64,000 nt of DNA from SPCO01 sp964579825 (lineage in GTDB: Bacteria > Chloroflexota > Limnocylindria > Limnocylindrales > CSP1-4). How positions within the stretch are numbered: the first letter of the stretch is position 1; each line of letters opens with the position of its first letter. The notes below the pieces were generated by a model. It had not been told where the DNA came from. It made no database searches and was given only the letters and a program-made list of their open reading frames with translations. This document shows, piece by piece, positions 39,609 to 48,709 of the stretch. The translations under genes and the position numbers were made by a program. The DNA lies in contig CAZOHT010000016.1 in the NCBI GenBank assembly GCA_964579825.1, positions 7,670 through 71,669 on the forward strand, written 5' to 3'.

Positions 39609-39791
39609 CTATCCGGACCCCACGCGCCAGCTCTCCTCGATCACCGCGATGACCTTGCGGGGGCCGGTGGAGTCACAGTGGATCTCGATCCGGACGGACC
39701 CCGGGATGCCGTGGAGTTGACGCAACGCGGCAAGGACCCTCCGGCGGACGTCCTCAGCGATGTCGGTGGCGGGGTCCTTGGGCGGGGTCAT
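39609..39791 (-). CDS. Small hypothetical protein
   Basis: 60 residues from ATG 39791, which overlaps the stop of the head morphogenesis gene. DVRRRVLAALRQLHGIPGSVRIEIHCDSTG, short alpha/beta. No family recognised. Confidence 0.5.
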   Translation of the reverse strand: MTPPKDPATDIAEDVRRRVLAALRQLHGIPGSVRIEIHCDSTGPRKVIAVIEESWRVGSG

Positions 39792-40588
39792 ACGACCTCC
39801 AGAAAACAGCGACAGCGCGGGTGGCCGGGCGGAGCTTCTACGAGCTCGTTCGCATCCCACGTCGAGCCGAGCGGCTTCACGACTCCATCGAGCGGGCCGC
39901 AGAAGTCGCACACGCGCTCGTCCCGGGCCGTCACCCACATGACCATCGTGCCGTCCTCGCCCGTGCGCCTACGGAGGCGCTCGAGCGACCAGAGCTGCCC
40001 CCCGGAGATGGCGTAGGTCGTGGCGGTGGCGGCGGCGATCTCCAGGCGGTCGGCCTCGGCGATCTCGATGGCCCGGAGGCTCGAGGCCTCGATGGCCGCC
40101 TCGCTCATCCCGGCGTCGCGCTGGGCCTTCTCGCGCGCCTGGATCGCAGCTGCACTCCGGTCGAGCGTCCAGAGGAGGCCGAGGACCGACCCGGCCAGGA
40201 TCCCTGGCGGGACGCCGTCGTTCGTCCCCCGGCGGTAGACGCCGACCACCGTCTCCTGAGCGCGCGCGATGATCCCGGTGGCGGCCCGGGTCGCGATGTC
40301 GGAGATCTCCTCCGCGACGCCGGCGCCGGTCGGGTCGTAGGCGTCGTCCTCCGAGAGGGCGGACTCCTCGAACGAGTCCCTGACGTGCCGGGCGATGAGG
40401 GCGACGAGCGCGGCCAGCATGAGGTCGTCATCGAGGCGCGTCTCGCGGATGAGCGCCCCGGTGTCGTGCCACTGGACGGCGCGCTCGACGGCGTCCTGGT
40501 CGATGTCGTCGGCCCAGTCCGCGAGGAAGTCCCCGAGGTCGTCCTGGAGCTCGCCCTCGAGCTCGCGCTGCCTGGCCTCGGTCAGCAT
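39788..40588 (-). CDS. Minor head protein, Mu gpF/SPP1 gp7-like
   Basis: 266 residues. Helical N-terminus; the C-terminal WVTARDERVCDFCGPLDG...APPGHPRCRCFLEVV is the signature of the phage head morphogenesis family (T-x-D-x-R-V-C-x-x-C...H-P-x-C-R-C). It is thought to act inside the procapsid with the portal. Unusually it lies far from portal and capsid genes. Confidence 0.85.
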   Translation of the reverse strand: MLTEARQRELEGELQDDLGDFLADWADDIDQDAVERAVQWHDTGALIRETRLDDDLMLAALVALIARHVRDSFEESALSEDDAYDPTGAGVAEEISDIATRAATGIIARAQETVVGVYRRGTNDGVPPGILAGSVLGLLWTLDRSAAAIQAREKAQRDAGMSEAAIEASSLRAIEIAEADRLEIAAATATTYAISGGQLWSLERLRRRTGEDGTMVMWVTARDERVCDFCGPLDGVVKPLGSTWDANELVEAPPGHPRCRCFLEVV

Positions 40589-40965
40589 CAGACCCCCACG
40601 TTCGGGCGGACGACGAGGTTGCCGGAGATGTAGACGATCTGGTCGAGAGACACCGGGACCGTCCGGCGGACCTCGTAGGCCCAGGTCTCAGGCTTCGTCG
40701 GCGTCGAGAGTGCGAGCGCGGTTCGGGTCAGCTTGAACCTGGTCTTCCCTGCGGTCGGGTCGGAGTGCCCGCCCGGCGCGTTGACGAGCGGGCCGATCTT
40801 CAGCGTGCCCTCGCGCTTGTCTCTGGCGATGAACGTGACGGTCTCGTTGCTCAGGTTCACGGCCGTCCCGGTCGAGGCGTCGGTGAGCGTGACCTCGATC
40901 AGGTTGTCGGTCTCCGACCAGACCGAGAGGTTGACGATGGAACCGAGGATGTCGACGCTGCTCAT
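40588..40965 (-). CDS. Ig-like/baseplate-upper-protein-like structural protein
   Basis: 125 residues. Beta-rich: VWSETDNLIEVTLTDASTGTAVNLSNETVTFIARD, AYEVRRTVPVSLDQIVYISGNLVVRPNV. This matches small phage beta-sandwich proteins related to BppU N-terminal domains. Stop overlaps the head morphogenesis gene and start overlaps the giant fibre gene, so it is probably its partner. Confidence 0.55.
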   Translation of the reverse strand: MSSVDILGSIVNLSVWSETDNLIEVTLTDASTGTAVNLSNETVTFIARDKREGTLKIGPLVNAPGGHSDPTAGKTRFKLTRTALALSTPTKPETWAYEVRRTVPVSLDQIVYISGNLVVRPNVGV

Positions 40966-43900
40966 TGCACTCTCCTGACGGACCCGGACGGCTGGTAGAT
41001 CGAGGCGACCGACCCTGCCGGGCCGGTCACCGCTCGCGCCGATCCTCCGGGGATCGAGATGCCCTGCGGGATGTAGGCGACGACCACGTACTCATCGGGC
41101 GGGATCGAGGGGCTGACGCTCGCGCTGACCGACGAGCTTGCGCTCGGCGAGACGGACGACGACGGGCTGATGGATGAAGACGGGCTGATGGATGGGGACG
41201 TACTGGACGACGGACTGACGCTCGGGGACTGGCTGGACGAGGGACTGACGCTGGCGCTGGCGCTCGAGGAAACCGAACTCGACGGCGACACGGACGGGCT
41301 GGTAGACGAGGACGGCGAGACTGAGGCGCTCGCGGATGCCGAGGCCGATGCGGACGCGCTCCTCGATTCAGACGCCGACGGTGAGGTAGACGCGCTCGCC
41401 GAGGACGAGGGCGACACGCTCGCGGAGGGCGAGACGCTGGGGCTGACGCTGGAACTGGGGGAAGCGGACCGCGACGGGCTGGGCGAGACGGACGACGAGC
41501 CGGGGCTGGGGCTGGGGGACAGGCTGGACGACGGCGACACGCTCGCGCTGACGCTGGCCGACGGAGAGAGCGATGCCGACGGCGAGACGCTGGGACTCTG
41601 GGACGACGAGGGCGAGAGGCTCGCGGACGGAGACGTGGACGGGGAGTTGGACGACGACGGACTGGTGGACGCGGACGGGCTGACCGACGGGGACGTACTG
41701 GAACTCGGCGAGACGGAGGCGCTCGGCGAAGTGGACGCGCTCGCGGAGCTCGACGGGCTGGTCGAGGCGCTGGGCGAGACGGACGGGCTGACGGACGAGG
41801 ACGGGGACGCGGACCTGGACGGGCTGGGACTGACGGACGAGGACCCCAGGCTGGGCGAGGGCGAGACGCTGGACGAGGGCGAGGTGGACGCCGACGCGCT
41901 CGCGGACGGGGACAGGCTCGCGCTCGGCGAGGTCGAGAGCGAGGCCGAGGGCGACGGCGAGGGGCTGACAGAGGACGACGGGGACGGACTCGCCGAGAAC
42001 TCTCCGAAGTAGATCGGGCCGATCTTGCTGCCGTAGTTCAGTAGTGAGCAGTCGACCAGCAACGGATACGTCGGTGAGGCGCCGAAGGTGTGCCTCAGCT
42101 CTCCGTTCTGGTAGAGCCGAACCTCGTCGTCGGCCTCAAGGCGGAACGTGTCTCCCGCACTCCAGGGGTAACCAGTAAGTCCTCCGCCGCTCAGGCTCCC
42201 GTTCTCGTAGACCCTTGTTTGATACCCAACGTAGTGGAGATAGACAGCGAAGTCGATGTCACCGAGCGACTGGTCGGTATCGCCGTTGCTGAGGCCGAAC
42301 ACGACTCCGGTCGAGTCGCCCTCGTTGATCGGCAAGGTCCACTCGACGTAGCCCGACCCGGTCAGAGTCGCAACGGACACGGCCCCAGCATCGTGGGAGC
42401 CGCTCGTCGGTTCGGTCCTTACCAGTACTTCTCCACCATCGGTCGTCGCGCAGCCGACGATACTCGTCCACGCGGTCATACCGGCGGATGGGGAAGGGCT
42501 GGCGGACAGGGACGAACTGACGCTCGCGCTCGGCGAGACGGAGGCGCTCGCGCTGGAGGAGGGCGAGGTCGAAGCCGAAGGGCTGACCGAAGGACTGACG
42601 GACGACGACGGGGAGGCCGACTTCGACGGCGATGGGGAGACGCTGCTCGACCCGAGGCTGGGCGACGGGGAGATGGAGGACGACGGTGAGACGGACTGGG
42701 AGACGCTGGCCGACGGGGAGGTCGAGGACGACGGGGAAGTGGACGCCGACACCGACGACGATGGCGACGTCGAGGACGAAGGACTGGTCGACGGGCTGAC
42801 GCTGGAGGACGGCGAGGTGCTGGACGACGGGCTGGTCGAGGCTGAGGCGCTGCCCGACGGACTCGTACTCGCACTGGGCGAAACGGACGGGGACGCGCTC
42901 GCGCTGGGGGACGTCGAAGCGCTCGGCGACCGCGAGATCGAGGACGACGGCGAAACGCTCGGGCTGACCGACGACGAGGGCGAGAGGCTCGCGGATGGCG
43001 ATACGGACGGCGACTGCGAGGATGACGGCGAGGTCGAAGCGGACGGTGAGACGGACGGCGAGGCGCTACTGCTCGGGCTGACGGATGCCGACGGGGAGGG
43101 CGACTTAGAGACAGACGAAGACGGCGAGGTTGACGCCGACGGACTGACCGATGCCGACGCGCTGCTGCTCGGCGAGGCGGACGCCGAGGCGCTGCGCGAC
43201 ACCGACGCCGACGGAGAGGTGCTGGGCGATGCGGAGGACGAGGGCGAGGTGCTGGCGCTCGGGGAGACGGACGAGCTGACGGAAGCCGAAGGCGACTGGG
43301 AGGCGCTTGGGCTCGGGCTCACCGAGGAGGAGCCCAGGCTGGGAGAGGGGCTGATGCTGCTCGAAGGGCTGACCGATGGCGAGGCGGAGGACGATGGGCT
43401 GAGGGACGCGGACGGCGACACCGAAGGGGACGTAGAGGAGGAAGGGCTCGTGCTCGCTGACGGGCTGACGCTCTTGGACGCCGACGACGAGGGCGAGACG
43501 CTTGCCGAAGGTGAGGCGGACAGCGAAACCGAGCTACTCGGGCTGACGGAGGCGCTCGGAGAGACGGACCGGGACTGACTGCTTGACGGCGACGTACTCG
43601 CGGAAGGGCTGAGCGACGGGGATGCGCTGCTGCTCGGCGACAACGACGCCGAGGGCGACACGCTGGGCGACACCGACGCGGACGGCGACGTGCTCGCCGA
43701 GGGCGATACCGATGGCGATGAGCTGCTCGACGGGCTGACGCTCGCGCTCGGAGAGACGGACGGGGAGACGCTACTGCTCGGGGAGGGGCTTGCCGACGGG
43801 CTCAGCGAGATCGAAGATGAGGGACTCGCGCTTCCGGACGGGGACCTCGACGCCGACCCGCCGGCGCACTGCTCGAGGGGGTCGGTGACCGTGATCGTCC

Positions 43901-45914
43901 CCATCTTGATGAGGTCGTCGCCGCCGCCGGTCGGCGTGCCCTTGACGTAGACCTCCTTCAGGCCTCGCGGGCACGACAGGATGACGGCAGCGTTGAACGG
44001 CCCAGCCTGCGACTCCGAGATCCCAAAACTGCCGTAGTCCCCTAGCGAGAGGATCATGTCCACTGCGAGGACAAGCGCTGCCGGCATCGGGTCATAGGTG
44101 AACGCAATGAACAGCCCGGTGTCGAGCGTGAACTCAGCGGCGGCGGACGGGGAGGCGCTGGAGCTGGGGCTCAGCGAAGACGACGGCGACACCGAGGGCG
44201 ATGCGCTCGAGCTGGGTGAAGTCGAGGCCGACGGACTCAGGCTCGCAGACGCCGACGACGAGGGCGAGAGTGAGGCGCTCGGCGAGAGGCTGGGTGACTG
44301 CGAAGCCGAGGGCGAGAGGCTGGCGCTCGGAGACAGGCTCGGAGACTGCGACGAGCTGGGGCTGAGGGATGCGGACGGGGAGATGCTGGGGCTCGCCGAT
44401 GCGGAAGGGCTGAGGGACGACGACGGTGACTGGCTTGGCGAGACGGACGGCGACGTCGAGGCGCTCGCGCTGGACGATGGCGACGTCGAGGCGGACGGGG
44501 AGACGGACGGCGAGACCGACGACGAGCCTACGGCGGATGCGTCGACGTGCCGCACCACGAACGCGACCACGCTGCCCGTCTCGCTCGCCCCAATGGTGTG
44601 TGTCGCAGCCGAGATGGACTCGCTGTCGCTCGTCTCCGAGTCGCGAGTCAGGAGCGACCCGCCCATCGCGCCTCGGTCCACGTTAGACGGGAGGCTCCAC
44701 CCGCTCGCGGCGGCGGTCACGCGAGTCACGTCGTTGCCGACCCACGCGCACAGCCGCCCGCCACCGTCCGTTGCCCCTGCCGTGAAAGCAGGAGTGTCGA
44801 TGGTCGTCCCGGCCACGGTATCGTTTGACGTGGCGCTCGCGCCGATGGGGGTCGTCGGGTCGAACTCGCCTACTGGCACCCTGACGACACAGGCCGTCCA
44901 CTGCTCTGATGCGCTCGGCGTGACGGTGACGGTTCCGGAAGCGTTCGCCCCGGTAGCCTTCCACCACCACACTGAGACACGCTGTGCCGTCCCGCCGAAG
45001 CTCCCGGAGATCGTGTTCGCGGTCTCGCCGTTCGGACCGCCCGGCAGCGTCCCGTGCGTCACGTCGGCGTCGGACGCCAGGCAGCAGATGATCAGGTCGC
45101 CGTCGGCCTGCGCGGGCCGCGAGATGGCCCACGAGGTCGAGGCGGTGTTGTTGCCGCTCTCGGTGCAGTCCCCCGCCTCGATCGTCGGCGGCGGCGCCAC
45201 GCTCGGAGAGACGCTGGCGCTCGGGCTGAGCGATGCCGACGGGGAGAGCGACGCAGAGCCAGAGTCGGCGTTCGCAAGCCCGACGAGAAACGCCATGTAT
45301 CCGGCCGTCCCGCCGCCCTGCGCCCCTGTCCCGGTGACCGTCCCGGTGCTCCCGGCCGCCTGGGCGGCGCGATCCGCTAGCGCGATCGACGGAAAACCGC
45401 CGCTCCACGCGTCCTGTCTCTCCGTGTAGTCGGTCGGAGGCTCGTAGGTTTGCGAGCCGGATGACTGCCAGTCGGCGGCGCCGACCCAGACGAGGTCGCA
45501 CGTTACCGACGTCGTTATCCCGGTGGCCGGGATGTTGATCGGAGATGAGGCGCCGGTGCTGCTACTCGTACCGCTCGACTGGTTGACCGGCGTGCCATTG
45601 TCGATGCCGCTGTAGGCAGCCACGACTGCAGCGCACGAACTGCCGCCGCCAGAGATCGTGAAGGTGTAGTTGGAGGGCGGGGTGCCGCTCTCCACCTTCA
45701 CCCCGCACGCGGTCCTCGCGTTGTCGACCGTGCAGGCTTGCGGTGAGGATGCGAGTGCGGTCGCCCCCGAGGGCAGCCCTATGGTTTCTGACGTGCTGTC
45801 GTCGCTGAGGGCGCAGACAACGACATCGCCAGTCGCAACTCCGCTCGGGGCGGGCACGTTGATCGACGTGACCGCGACCGAGCTGACTGCCTGTTGCGAG
45901 CTGCGATAGGCCAT
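40962..45914 (-). CDS. 1650-residue Ser-Pro-Ser repeat surface protein
   Basis: Largest gene of the window. Five globular beta domains: residues about 1-215 (AYRSSQQAVSSVAVTSINVP), 235-455 (TIEAGDCTESGNNTAST), 595-690, 1160-1310 (a lectin-like jelly roll with VLVRTEPTSGSHDAG, YVEWTLPINEGDST, VYENGSLSGGG, VRLYQNGELRHTFG) and a short C-terminal one. They are linked by tracts of S-P-S-x-S units (SPSASLSPSSSASPS). The tracts would be extended, rigid, and could be glycosylated by the nearby glycosyltransferases. Probably a virion surface fibre that binds glycans. Repeat length may vary by recombination. Confidence 0.75.
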   Translation of the reverse strand: MAYRSSQQAVSSVAVTSINVPAPSGVATGDVVVCALSDDSTSETIGLPSGATALASSPQACTVDNARTACGVKVESGTPPSNYTFTISGGGSSCAAVVAAYSGIDNGTPVNQSSGTSSSTGASSPINIPATGITTSVTCDLVWVGAADWQSSGSQTYEPPTDYTERQDAWSGGFPSIALADRAAQAAGSTGTVTGTGAQGGGTAGYMAFLVGLANADSGSASLSPSASLSPSASVSPSVAPPPTIEAGDCTESGNNTASTSWAISRPAQADGDLIICCLASDADVTHGTLPGGPNGETANTISGSFGGTAQRVSVWWWKATGANASGTVTVTPSASEQWTACVVRVPVGEFDPTTPIGASATSNDTVAGTTIDTPAFTAGATDGGGRLCAWVGNDVTRVTAAASGWSLPSNVDRGAMGGSLLTRDSETSDSESISAATHTIGASETGSVVAFVVRHVDASAVGSSSVSPSVSPSASTSPSSSASASTSPSVSPSQSPSSSLSPSASASPSISPSASLSPSSSQSPSLSPSASLSPSASQSPSLSPSASLSPSSSASASLSPSASTSPSSSASPSVSPSSSLSPSSSASPSAAAEFTLDTGLFIAFTYDPMPAALVLAVDMILSLGDYGSFGISESQAGPFNAAVILSCPRGLKEVYVKGTPTGGGDDLIKMGTITVTDPLEQCAGGSASRSPSGSASPSSSISLSPSASPSPSSSVSPSVSPSASVSPSSSSSPSVSPSASTSPSASVSPSVSPSASLSPSSSASPSLSPSASTSPSSSQSRSVSPSASVSPSSSVSLSASPSASVSPSSSASKSVSPSASTSPSSSTSPSVSPSASLSPSSSASPSVSPSSSISPSPSLGSSSVSPSPSASQSPSASVSSSVSPSASTSPSSSASPSTSPSASVSRSASASASPSSSASASVSPSASTSPSSSVSKSPSPSASVSPSSSASPSVSPSASTSPSSSQSPSVSPSASLSPSSSVSPSVSPSSSISRSPSASTSPSASASPSVSPSASTSPSGSASASTSPSSSTSPSSSVSPSTSPSSSTSPSSSVSASTSPSSSTSPSASVSQSVSPSSSISPSPSLGSSSVSPSPSKSASPSSSVSPSVSPSASTSPSSSASASVSPSASVSSSLSASPSPSAGMTAWTSIVGCATTDGGEVLVRTEPTSGSHDAGAVSVATLTGSGYVEWTLPINEGDSTGVVFGLSNGDTDQSLGDIDFAVYLHYVGYQTRVYENGSLSGGGLTGYPWSAGDTFRLEADDEVRLYQNGELRHTFGASPTYPLLVDCSLLNYGSKIGPIYFGEFSASPSPSSSVSPSPSPSASLSTSPSASLSPSASASASTSPSSSVSPSPSLGSSSVSPSPSRSASPSSSVSPSVSPSASTSPSSSASASTSPSASVSPSSSTSPSVSPSASTSPSSSNSPSTSPSASLSPSSSQSPSVSPSASLSPSASVSASVSPSSSLSPSPSPGSSSVSPSPSRSASPSSSVSPSVSPSASVSPSSSASASTSPSASESRSASASASASASASVSPSSSTSPSVSPSSSVSSSASASVSPSSSQSPSVSPSSSTSPSISPSSSISPSSSVSPSASSSVSASVSPSIPPDEYVVVAYIPQGISIPGGSARAVTGPAGSVASIYQPSGSVRRVQ

Positions 45915-45917
45915 GAG

Positions 45918-46292
45918 CTACGGTGCGCTCTCCGCTCGTACCGTAATCGCGGTCGTCATTGCCGCAAAGACGTCTGCGCTCATCGACGCCTTGCTCACTG
46001 CCACCTTCCCAGCGGCAGTCCTCGGGATACCAAAGCGAAAGCGCGCCTCGGCGATAGGCGTGCCGTACTTGTCCGTCTGCCCGCTCACCCACGGAACGGT
46101 GAACTCGGCCGGCGGACCGTCATCCCAGGCGAGACGGAGCACGAATAGTGGGGACGCAGTCGGCCAGCCCACGACCGTCAGAACGGCCTCGACATAGTCG
46201 GCCGAAGCCGCCGAAAACCCGCCCTGGATCGAGTACGGACCATAGGTGCCGGGCGGATAGGTGGCCTGGGGAACCGTGATCGAGCGCGGCAT
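45918..46292 (-). CDS. Beta-rich virion protein
   Basis: 124 residues. ITVPQATYPPGTYGPYSIQGG, VLRLAWDDGPPAEFTVPW, EARFRFGIP; compact beta-sandwich style. Sits directly upstream of the giant surface protein, so probably a fibre-associated or head-surface protein. No family recognised. Confidence 0.55.
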   Translation of the reverse strand: MPRSITVPQATYPPGTYGPYSIQGGFSAASADYVEAVLTVVGWPTASPLFVLRLAWDDGPPAEFTVPWVSGQTDKYGTPIAEARFRFGIPRTAAGKVAVSKASMSADVFAAMTTAITVRAESAP

Positions 46293-46295
46293 TTG

Positions 46296-48071
46296 TCAGA
46301 GTCCTCCCAACCACTCGGCGAAGCGGCCCCGCGTCACGCCCCACCCGGGGACCTCGGCGGCCTCGATCCAGCCACGGCAGTTGCGCTTGTCCCGGAACTG
46401 CTCCTGCGACCACCGCGACTCGGTGAGGTTGAACCCGTGGCGGATGTCCACGTTGGGACCGAACGACACCCACGCCTCCGACTTGAGGTCATCGACGCGC
46501 TCGGCCCGCCCGTGCGTCCCGGGCTCGAAGCCCATGCGCCGCGAGAAGCCCTCGACCTCGACGCGCCTCACCCTCTCGCGGTAGTGAGCGAGGAGGATGT
46601 CCCGGTACGCGCACAGGCCAGAGGTCTGCTTACAGTCGTAGTGCAGGGCACGCCCGGTGGAAGCGTCCACCTTCCAGACGTTGACGTTGTAGTAGACCTT
46701 GCCGCGATCGGGCGGTATGAAGTCGAAGTGGGACGGGTGGTACAGCACGTCATGTTCTGCGAGGAACGCGACATCGGCGTCGAGGGCCTCCAGCCCCGCG
46801 AGGATCTGGCGAAACATCGTCAGGTAGCCCCGCTCGTACTTCGCCAGCACGATGTTCGACCCGAGGCAGCAGACCGGCGCGAGGGTCGCGGCCACGATGC
46901 GGTGCCCGTTCGCGGCCCGCTTCAACTGGCGGCGGCACGCGCTCAGGATCTTCTCGTCGCCCCGGCAGTCGGAGTAGTAGACGATGCCCTTCGTCGGTGC
47001 GCTTACAGGTCGAGTTCGTCCTTCTTCCGACTGTTGCGATGGAGGGCCAACCAGAGCAGCAGGGCCAGATGGAGTATCGCCAAGCTGACCACGAGAGCCT
47101 GCAGGAACAGCATCCTCCACCTCCCATCCAGGGACCGGGGCGAAGTGCTCGACCAGCCACGACAGCGGGCGCACCTGGCCGGGCCACTTGTTCCCCATCC
47201 ACAGCGAGCGGCTGTGCTTGCGGGCGCGGTCCACCTCCTTGCCCGACAGCGGGTAGGGGAAACCGAAATCCCCTCCCTGCGTGCGAAACATGTGCGCGAA
47301 CCACGTCCGCCGGTTCGTCACCATCCGCCCGCCCGAGAGCCACGACTTGCACCCGACTTCGGTGCCCATGTTTCCCCAGCTGCCGTGCGCCTCGTCCATC
47401 CCGCCGAGCGCCCAGTAGCGCGCGCGGGACATGAAGAAGCACGCGCCGAGGCAGGACATCGTCTCGGGGAAGTCGGTCCCCTGCGCCTCGGGCCTGCGGG
47501 AGTAGTCGCCCCAGTACTGGAAGTGCAGGTCGCGGTCGAAGCGCCACGTCGTCGTGGTCACGCCTCGACGGGGCTTCCAGACCATCTCGCGCTCGACCTC
47601 GCCTCCGCACTTCGGGCACCCCGGGACGCGCTTGCCGTCGACCTCGACGGTCGGCGTCGGTCCCTGGTACTGGCGGAAGTCACACGCCTTGTGCTTCGCT
47701 TCGGAGCACACCCAGTCGAAGACGTGGAGATTCTTTTGCGCGGGAACCTGCGTCACGTCCTCGCCCAGCTCCTTCGCCGCCTCGATGAGTGCGACGTCGA
47801 ATCCGTCCGCGACAGAGCAGTGCGCGTCGAGCTTCATCACGAACCGCGCCTGCGACAGCCGCGCCGCTTCGTTCGTCGCCGCCCGCTGGCCGACGCTCTC
47901 CGGGTGATAGACCACCGTCACGCGCTCGTGCTTCTCGAGCGGCGGGTCGGGCCACGCCCCATCGAGGATCACGATGACCTCGGTGTCGGCCTTCGCGTGC
48001 GCGAGGACATCTTCCACGGTGCGGCGAAGGAACATCTCGTTGCGCGCCGGGATGAGGACGGAGAGGTCCAT
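46296..48071 (-). CDS. Two-domain glycosyltransferase
   Basis: 592 residues, ATG. Domain 1 (about 1-345) is a GT2-type transferase: LSVLIPARNEMFLRRTVEDVL, VIVILDGAW, FVMKLDAHCSVADGFD, with a CPKCGGE zinc knuckle inserted and GGMDEAHGSWGNMG, GWLSGGRMVTN-like acceptor region. Domain 2 (about 385-592) starts KGIVYYSDCRGDEKIL and has VAFLAEHDVLYHPSHFDFIPP, a separate GT-A-like phage family. The linker (345-385) is low in order and holds an overlapping small membrane-peptide frame, suggesting that two genes have fused. It probably decorates virion or host glycans. Confidence 0.75.
   Translation of the reverse strand: MDLSVLIPARNEMFLRRTVEDVLAHAKADTEVIVILDGAWPDPPLEKHERVTVVYHPESVGQRAATNEAARLSQARFVMKLDAHCSVADGFDVALIEAAKELGEDVTQVPAQKNLHVFDWVCSEAKHKACDFRQYQGPTPTVEVDGKRVPGCPKCGGEVEREMVWKPRRGVTTTTWRFDRDLHFQYWGDYSRRPEAQGTDFPETMSCLGACFFMSRARYWALGGMDEAHGSWGNMGTEVGCKSWLSGGRMVTNRRTWFAHMFRTQGGDFGFPYPLSGKEVDRARKHSRSLWMGNKWPGQVRPLSWLVEHFAPVPGWEVEDAVPAGSRGQLGDTPSGPAALVGPPSQQSEEGRTRPVSAPTKGIVYYSDCRGDEKILSACRRQLKRAANGHRIVAATLAPVCCLGSNIVLAKYERGYLTMFRQILAGLEALDADVAFLAEHDVLYHPSHFDFIPPDRGKVYYNVNVWKVDASTGRALHYDCKQTSGLCAYRDILLAHYRERVRRVEVEGFSRRMGFEPGTHGRAERVDDLKSEAWVSFGPNVDIRHGFNLTESRWSQEQFRDKRNCRGWIEAAEVPGWGVTRGRFAEWLGGL
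47003..47113 (-). CDS. 36-residue membrane peptide nested out of frame in the glycosyltransferase linker
   Basis: ATG with GGGAGGTGGAGG directly upstream, one long hydrophobic helix (VVSLAILHLALLLWLALH), a basic-polar tail and a TAA stop. It lies exactly in the linker between the two glycosyltransferase domains and in another frame. The strong start signal supports expression; function unknown, possibly a membrane anchor or lysis-type peptide. Confidence 0.5.
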   Translation of the reverse strand: MLFLQALVVSLAILHLALLLWLALHRNSRKKDELDL

Positions 48072-48709
48072 CAGACCACCCAGAGGAAGGACCGATGCTG
48101 GTCGCGGATCTCGCCCTCGACCTTCTCCTTGCGCCCGAGGACGAACCACGGCTTGACCTGGTAGGCGGCGGTCCAGGCGTCCACCACCTCCTTCGCCTTG
48201 TTGTCGAAACCGTTGCGGTAGCGGGCGTAGTCGTGGCCCGAGATGATCCCGCCCGGACGGATCTTCGGGAGCCACTCGGCGATGTCGTTCGTCGCCGCCT
48301 GGAAGCTGTGGTGCCCGTCGATGTAGACGAAGTCCACCGAGGCGTCCGGCAGGCTGCGGGCCACGTCCACCGAGAAGCCCTTGACGACGGTGCTGCGCTC
48401 GCCGAACGCTGCGAGCTTCGCGCGAGCGGTCGCCTCGTACCTGTCGAAAACTCCCTGTGGGCGAGCGTCCCTGTACCCGTCGCGCACGAGCCACGGGTCC
48501 ACGCTGCGGAGGTGAAGGCGCGGGTTCTCGCGCAGCAGTTCCTCGGAGTAGTCGCCCTCCTTCACCCCGATCTCGACGCCTTGGGTGAAGCCGAGCTCGC
48601 CGAAGATCCGCGCGAGGCACGTCCGCCCGAAGCCGGGCACCTCGACGGGCATGTGCCTCGGGTAGCCCTTCAGGCCGAACCGCTTCAGGAGGTAGTCGAG
48701 GGTGTTCAA
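48071..48709 (-). CDS. SAM-dependent methyltransferase (Methyltransf_24-like)
   Basis: 212 residues. GVEIGVKEGDYSEELL is the SAM-binding E-x-G-x-x-x-G motif; SVDPWLV, SVDFVYIDGHHSFQAATNDIAEW and KIRPGGIISGHDY complete a class I fold common in sugar O-methyltransferases. Stop and start overlap the two flanking glycosyltransferase genes, so it likely methylates the same glycan. Confidence 0.85.
   Translation of the reverse strand: MNTLDYLLKRFGLKGYPRHMPVEVPGFGRTCLARIFGELGFTQGVEIGVKEGDYSEELLRENPRLHLRSVDPWLVRDGYRDARPQGVFDRYEATARAKLAAFGERSTVVKGFSVDVARSLPDASVDFVYIDGHHSFQAATNDIAEWLPKIRPGGIISGHDYARYRNGFDNKAKEVVDAWTAAYQVKPWFVLGRKEKVEGEIRDQHRSFLWVV

Noticed and set aside
41170..43578. Long + strand open frames rich in Asp, Glu, Gly and Leu
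   Set aside because: They are the antisense of the Ser-Pro-Ser codons of the giant surface protein and have no start signals or family features.
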